Positions 61,750-64,000 of a DNA stretch of 64,000 bases are shown here, in pieces. Source of the stretch: Leucobacter chromiisoli (lineage in GTDB: Bacteria > Actinomycetota > Actinomycetes > Actinomycetales > Microbacteriaceae). The notes beneath the pieces were generated by a model that saw nothing but the letters and a program-made list of their open reading frames with translations, was not told where the DNA came from and ran no database searches. The stretch lies in contig NZ_JAEHOH010000019.1 of the NCBI RefSeq assembly GCF_016522505.1, positions 44,072-108,071 of the forward strand, read 5' to 3'. The position numbers and the translations under genes were made by a program. Each line of letters opens with the position of its first letter. The stretch's first letter is position 1.

Positions 61750-63174
61750 ATGGAACCGGGACCCCTCCGCCGAGTGCGCGACGAGCGCGTGATCGCCGGG
61801 GTGTGCGCCGGGCTCGCCGAGCACCTGGGCGTCCAGCCCGTCGCGGCGCGCATCGCGATGCTGGTCTTCGCGCTGTTCGGCGGCGCGGGGGTGATCTTCT
61901 ACCTCTGGCTGTGGGCGACCGTGCCGCTCGAGGGGGAGTCCGAGGGGATTCTGCCGATGCGCCGCGCGCTGACGAGGCCCGCGTCGGCGGTGACGGAGAG
62001 GCGCGCCGGGGGCCTCGGCTCCGGCGAGCCGGGAGGCGCGGGTCCCGGCCCCGCCTCCGGGACGGATCCCGACTCCGGCGATCCGGGAGGGGCGGCCGGC
62101 GGCCCGGCGGAACGTCGGGATTCCGGGGCCGGCGTCGCAACGAGGCCGAGCTGGCCCGTCGCCGAGATGCTCCTCGGGGGCTGCCTGCTGATCGCGGGCG
62201 CCGCCCTCGTGCTCTTCCAGCTCGGGGTGCAGCTGCGCCTCGAGGTGATCCTGCCCGCGATGGCGGTGCTCGTCGGCGTGGGCCTCACCTGGTGGCAGAT
62301 CGCCGACCGCGACAGGCCGGATCGCAACCAGATCCCGCGAGTGCTCGCCGCGCTCGCGCTCGTCGCCGTGGGCGTGCTCATGTTCTTCGTCACCGCCAGG
62401 CAGCCGAACGCCTGGACGGTGATCGCCGCCGCGCTCGCGGTGCTGGCGGGGGTCGCGTTCGCGATCGCTCCCTGGCTGCTGCGGATCAACCGCGAGCTGA
62501 TGGCCGAGCGGGCGGGGCGCGCCCGCGAGACGGAGCGAGCGGAGATCGCCGCGCATCTCCACGACTCGGTGCTGCAGACGCTCGCCCTGATCCAGCAGCG
62601 CTCCGAGCCGGGCAGCGACGTCTCGAGGCTCGCGCGCGGCCAGGAGCGCGAGCTGCGGGAGTGGCTGTTCCGCACGGCGGACGGAGCCGCCCCGGAGGCG
62701 AGAGAGGCGATCGATGTCGAGCTCCGCGCTCACGCCGCGGCGCTCGAGGAGCACCACGCCGTGCGCTTCGAGGTCGTCGTCGTCGGCGGGGCTGGATCGG
62801 GGCGCGGCGCGGGACAGGCGGTCCCCGAGGCGATCGTCGCCGCCGCCCGCGAGGCGATGCTCAACGCAGCGCGGCACGCGGGAGGCAGCGTGACCGTCTA
62901 CATCGAGCTGGCGCCGGGGAAGGTCTCCGTCGACGTCACCGACCGGGGGCCCGGGCTCGACGCCGCCGCGCTGCCCGATGGGCGGATGGGCGTCCGCGAG
63001 TCGATCCTCGGCCGCATGGCGCGCGCCGGCGGCACGGCCAGGATCGTCGCCGGCCCCGGCGGTTCCGGCACCTCGGTGCGCCTCTCCATGCCGCTCGACG
63101 CGCCTCCGGACGCGCCCGGCGGCACCGGGAGCGGTGCCGAGACGGCCGGCGGAGAGGCGGGAGCGCGCGGATGA
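61750..63174 (+). CDS. PspC-domain sensor histidine kinase (LiaS/MacS-like)
   Basis: 474 aa. N-terminal PspC domain (DERVIAGVCAGLAEHLGVQP, VAARIAMLVFALFGGAGVIF), a Gly/Pro-rich linker, four more membrane helices, then HisKA_3 with H271 in AAHLHDSVLQTLALIQQRS and a HATPase (EAMLNAARHAGGSVTVYIEL, DRGPGLD, MGVRESILGRMA). Overlaps the response regulator gene by ATGA. GGAGG precedes ATG 61750. Confidence 0.92.
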   Translation: MEPGPLRRVRDERVIAGVCAGLAEHLGVQPVAARIAMLVFALFGGAGVIFYLWLWATVPLEGESEGILPMRRALTRPASAVTERRAGGLGSGEPGGAGPGPASGTDPDSGDPGGAAGGPAERRDSGAGVATRPSWPVAEMLLGGCLLIAGAALVLFQLGVQLRLEVILPAMAVLVGVGLTWWQIADRDRPDRNQIPRVLAALALVAVGVLMFFVTARQPNAWTVIAAALAVLAGVAFAIAPWLLRINRELMAERAGRARETERAEIAAHLHDSVLQTLALIQQRSEPGSDVSRLARGQERELREWLFRTADGAAPEAREAIDVELRAHAAALEEHHAVRFEVVVVGGAGSGRGAGQAVPEAIVAAAREAMLNAARHAGGSVTVYIELAPGKVSVDVTDRGPGLDAAALPDGRMGVRESILGRMARAGGTARIVAGPGGSGTSVRLSMPLDAPPDAPGGTGSGAETAGGEAGARG

Positions 63175-63872
63175 GCGGAAGCACGGAGGAGGACGGTGTG
63201 AGCGGAGACAGGGTGAGCGGAGATCCCGTGCGGGTGGTGATCGTGGACGACCACCAGATCTTCCGCTCGGGGCTGCGCGCCGAGCTCGGCCCCGAACTGG
63301 AGGTGGTGGCCGAGGCGGCGACCGTGGACGAGGCGGTGACCGTGATCCCGAGCTGCCGTCCGGACGTGGTGCTGCTCGACGTGCACCTGCCCGGCGGCAG
63401 CGGGGGAGGCGGCGCCGAGGTGCTGCGTCGGATCGGGGGCGCTGCCGGGCCGACGCGCTTCCTCGCGCTCAGCGTGTCCGACGCGGCCGACGACGTGGTC
63501 AGCGTGATCCGTGCGGGCGCCCGCGGGTACCTCACGAAGACCAGTTCCGGCGCCGAGGTGACCGCCGCGGTCGTGCGCGTGCACGGCGGCGACGCGGTGT
63601 TCTCTCCCAGGCTCGCCGGGTTCGTGCTCGACGCATTCGGGGCGGGCGTCGGCGAGACCGCCGCCGCCGACGACGAGCTCGACCGCCTCTCGGCCCGCGA
63701 GCAGGAGGTGATGCGCATGATCGCGCGGGGGTATGCCTACAAGGAGGTCGCCGCGGAGCTCTTCCTCTCGGTGAAGACGGTGGAGACCCACGTGTCGAAC
63801 GTGCTGCGCAAGCTCCAGCTCTCCAATCGCCACGAGCTCACCGCCTGGGCGCTCTCGCGCCGCCTGCTCTAG
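63171..63872 (+). CDS. NarL/LuxR-family response regulator of the PspC locus
   Basis: 233 aa. Receiver: VRVVIVDDHQIFRSGLRAEL, phospho-acceptor D70 in VVLLDVHLPGG, Thr/Ser and Lys in GYLTKTSSG. LuxR HTH: LSAREQEVMRMIARGYAYKE, VAAELFLSVKTVETHVSNVL, RKLQLSNRHELTAWAL. Pairs with the upstream kinase. The stop codon TAG is directly followed by IS481 sequence. Confidence 0.93.
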   Translation: MSGSTEEDGVSGDRVSGDPVRVVIVDDHQIFRSGLRAELGPELEVVAEAATVDEAVTVIPSCRPDVVLLDVHLPGGSGGGGAEVLRRIGGAAGPTRFLALSVSDAADDVVSVIRAGARGYLTKTSSGAEVTAAVVRVHGGDAVFSPRLAGFVLDAFGAGVGETAAADDELDRLSAREQEVMRMIARGYAYKEVAAELFLSVKTVETHVSNVLRKLQLSNRHELTAWALSRRLL

Positions 63873-64000
63873 CTGTAGTTCCCAGTGAGGTTGTGAACGC
63901 GATCTGACGGGGTCAGCCCTCCGATCCCGGTATGGGGTCGGTGATGATTGTAGTGATGCAGCCAGGCCTCGTACGTCTCGGCCCTGGCTGCATCACTGTC
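63869..64000 (-). CDS. IS481-family transposase, C-terminal end (cut by window edge)
   Basis: Minus-strand frame ends ...AETYEAWLHHYNHHRPHTGI then GGLTPSDRVHNLTGNYS and stop, the classic C terminus of IS481 transposases (HYNHHRPH, GG.TP..R). The last codons and stop (63869-63871) lie in the CTAG that also carries the stop of the response regulator. Confidence 0.85.
   Translation of the reverse strand, partial: DSDAARAETYEAWLHHYNHHRPHTGIGGLTPSDRVHNLTGNYS
63875..64000. mobile_element. IS481-type element, one end (continues beyond window)
   Basis: TGTAGTTCCCAGTGAGGTTG from 63875 begins with TGT, as IS481-family terminal repeats do, so the element probably starts 2 nt after the response-regulator stop. 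The other end is outside the window, so the boundary and any target duplication cannot be confirmed. Confidence 0.55.

Overview
The window is high-GC actinobacterial DNA. It most resembles a Microbacteriaceae chromosome; a Leucobacter-like organism is my inference from style and gene content, not a database result. Support comes from mycothiol synthase (mshD) next to a GlnR-type regulator, CarD, SenX3-RegX3 with PhoU, a PdtaS-type kinase, an Rv3235-like protein, MutT1-type NUDIX/phosphatase, and many starts that look leaderless (a TAnnnT box about 6 nt before the start codon).

Layout. 0-8 kb: 3' end of folD, a 37-aa Cys-rich protein, an LPXTG-type DUF5979 surface protein, an XRE regulator, a DedA protein, and two ArsR/SRPBCC regulator-effector pairs. 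8-12.1 kb: an accessory region built into the 5' end of an HhH-GPD repair gene. The intact gene is followed by an A/T-richer unknown gene, a displaced second copy of the HhH 5' end, an IS3 element, a VapBC-like toxin-antitoxin pair, and a third HhH 5' fragment. All three copies break at the same codons. 12-24 kb: an HdeD-lipase fusion, a SulP transporter with a divergent MerR, coaBC, an NRDE protein, a Xi-class GST, a large MalT-like LuxR regulator and a type III PKS-methyltransferase pair.

24.5-30.1 kb: a compact cluster of an MFS transporter, two HDAC-like deacetylases, a TetR regulator and an M24-fold creatinase/ectoine-hydrolase-like enzyme, with a shared operator-like motif at both promoters. 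It probably imports and degrades an N-acylated or cyclic-amidine compound. It is followed by a roughly 110-bp displaced piece of the LuxR gene. 30.2-35.2 kb: XRE-cupin regulator, EamA exporter, ChaA-type antiporter, a DUF998 protein, tRNA-Lys(UUU), a conserved unknown gene, and an intergenic stretch with an 18-bp tandem repeat that starts on a stop codon and a 50-bp hairpin repeat.

35.2-54.6 kb is dominated by phosphate biology: pstSCAB with a PHO-box-like promoter, a CapA lipoprotein, MutT1, ppk, mshD/glnR, ygfZ, gpmA, ispDF, carD with a DtxR/IdeR-like box, and senX3-regX3 with phoU behind a second PHO-box array. 54.6-64 kb: a second copy of the 50-bp hairpin, cysS-rlmB, an Rv3235-like protein, a PdtaS-type kinase, and a PspC/kinase/LuxR-regulator envelope-stress locus. 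The window ends inside an IS481-type transposase abutting that locus.
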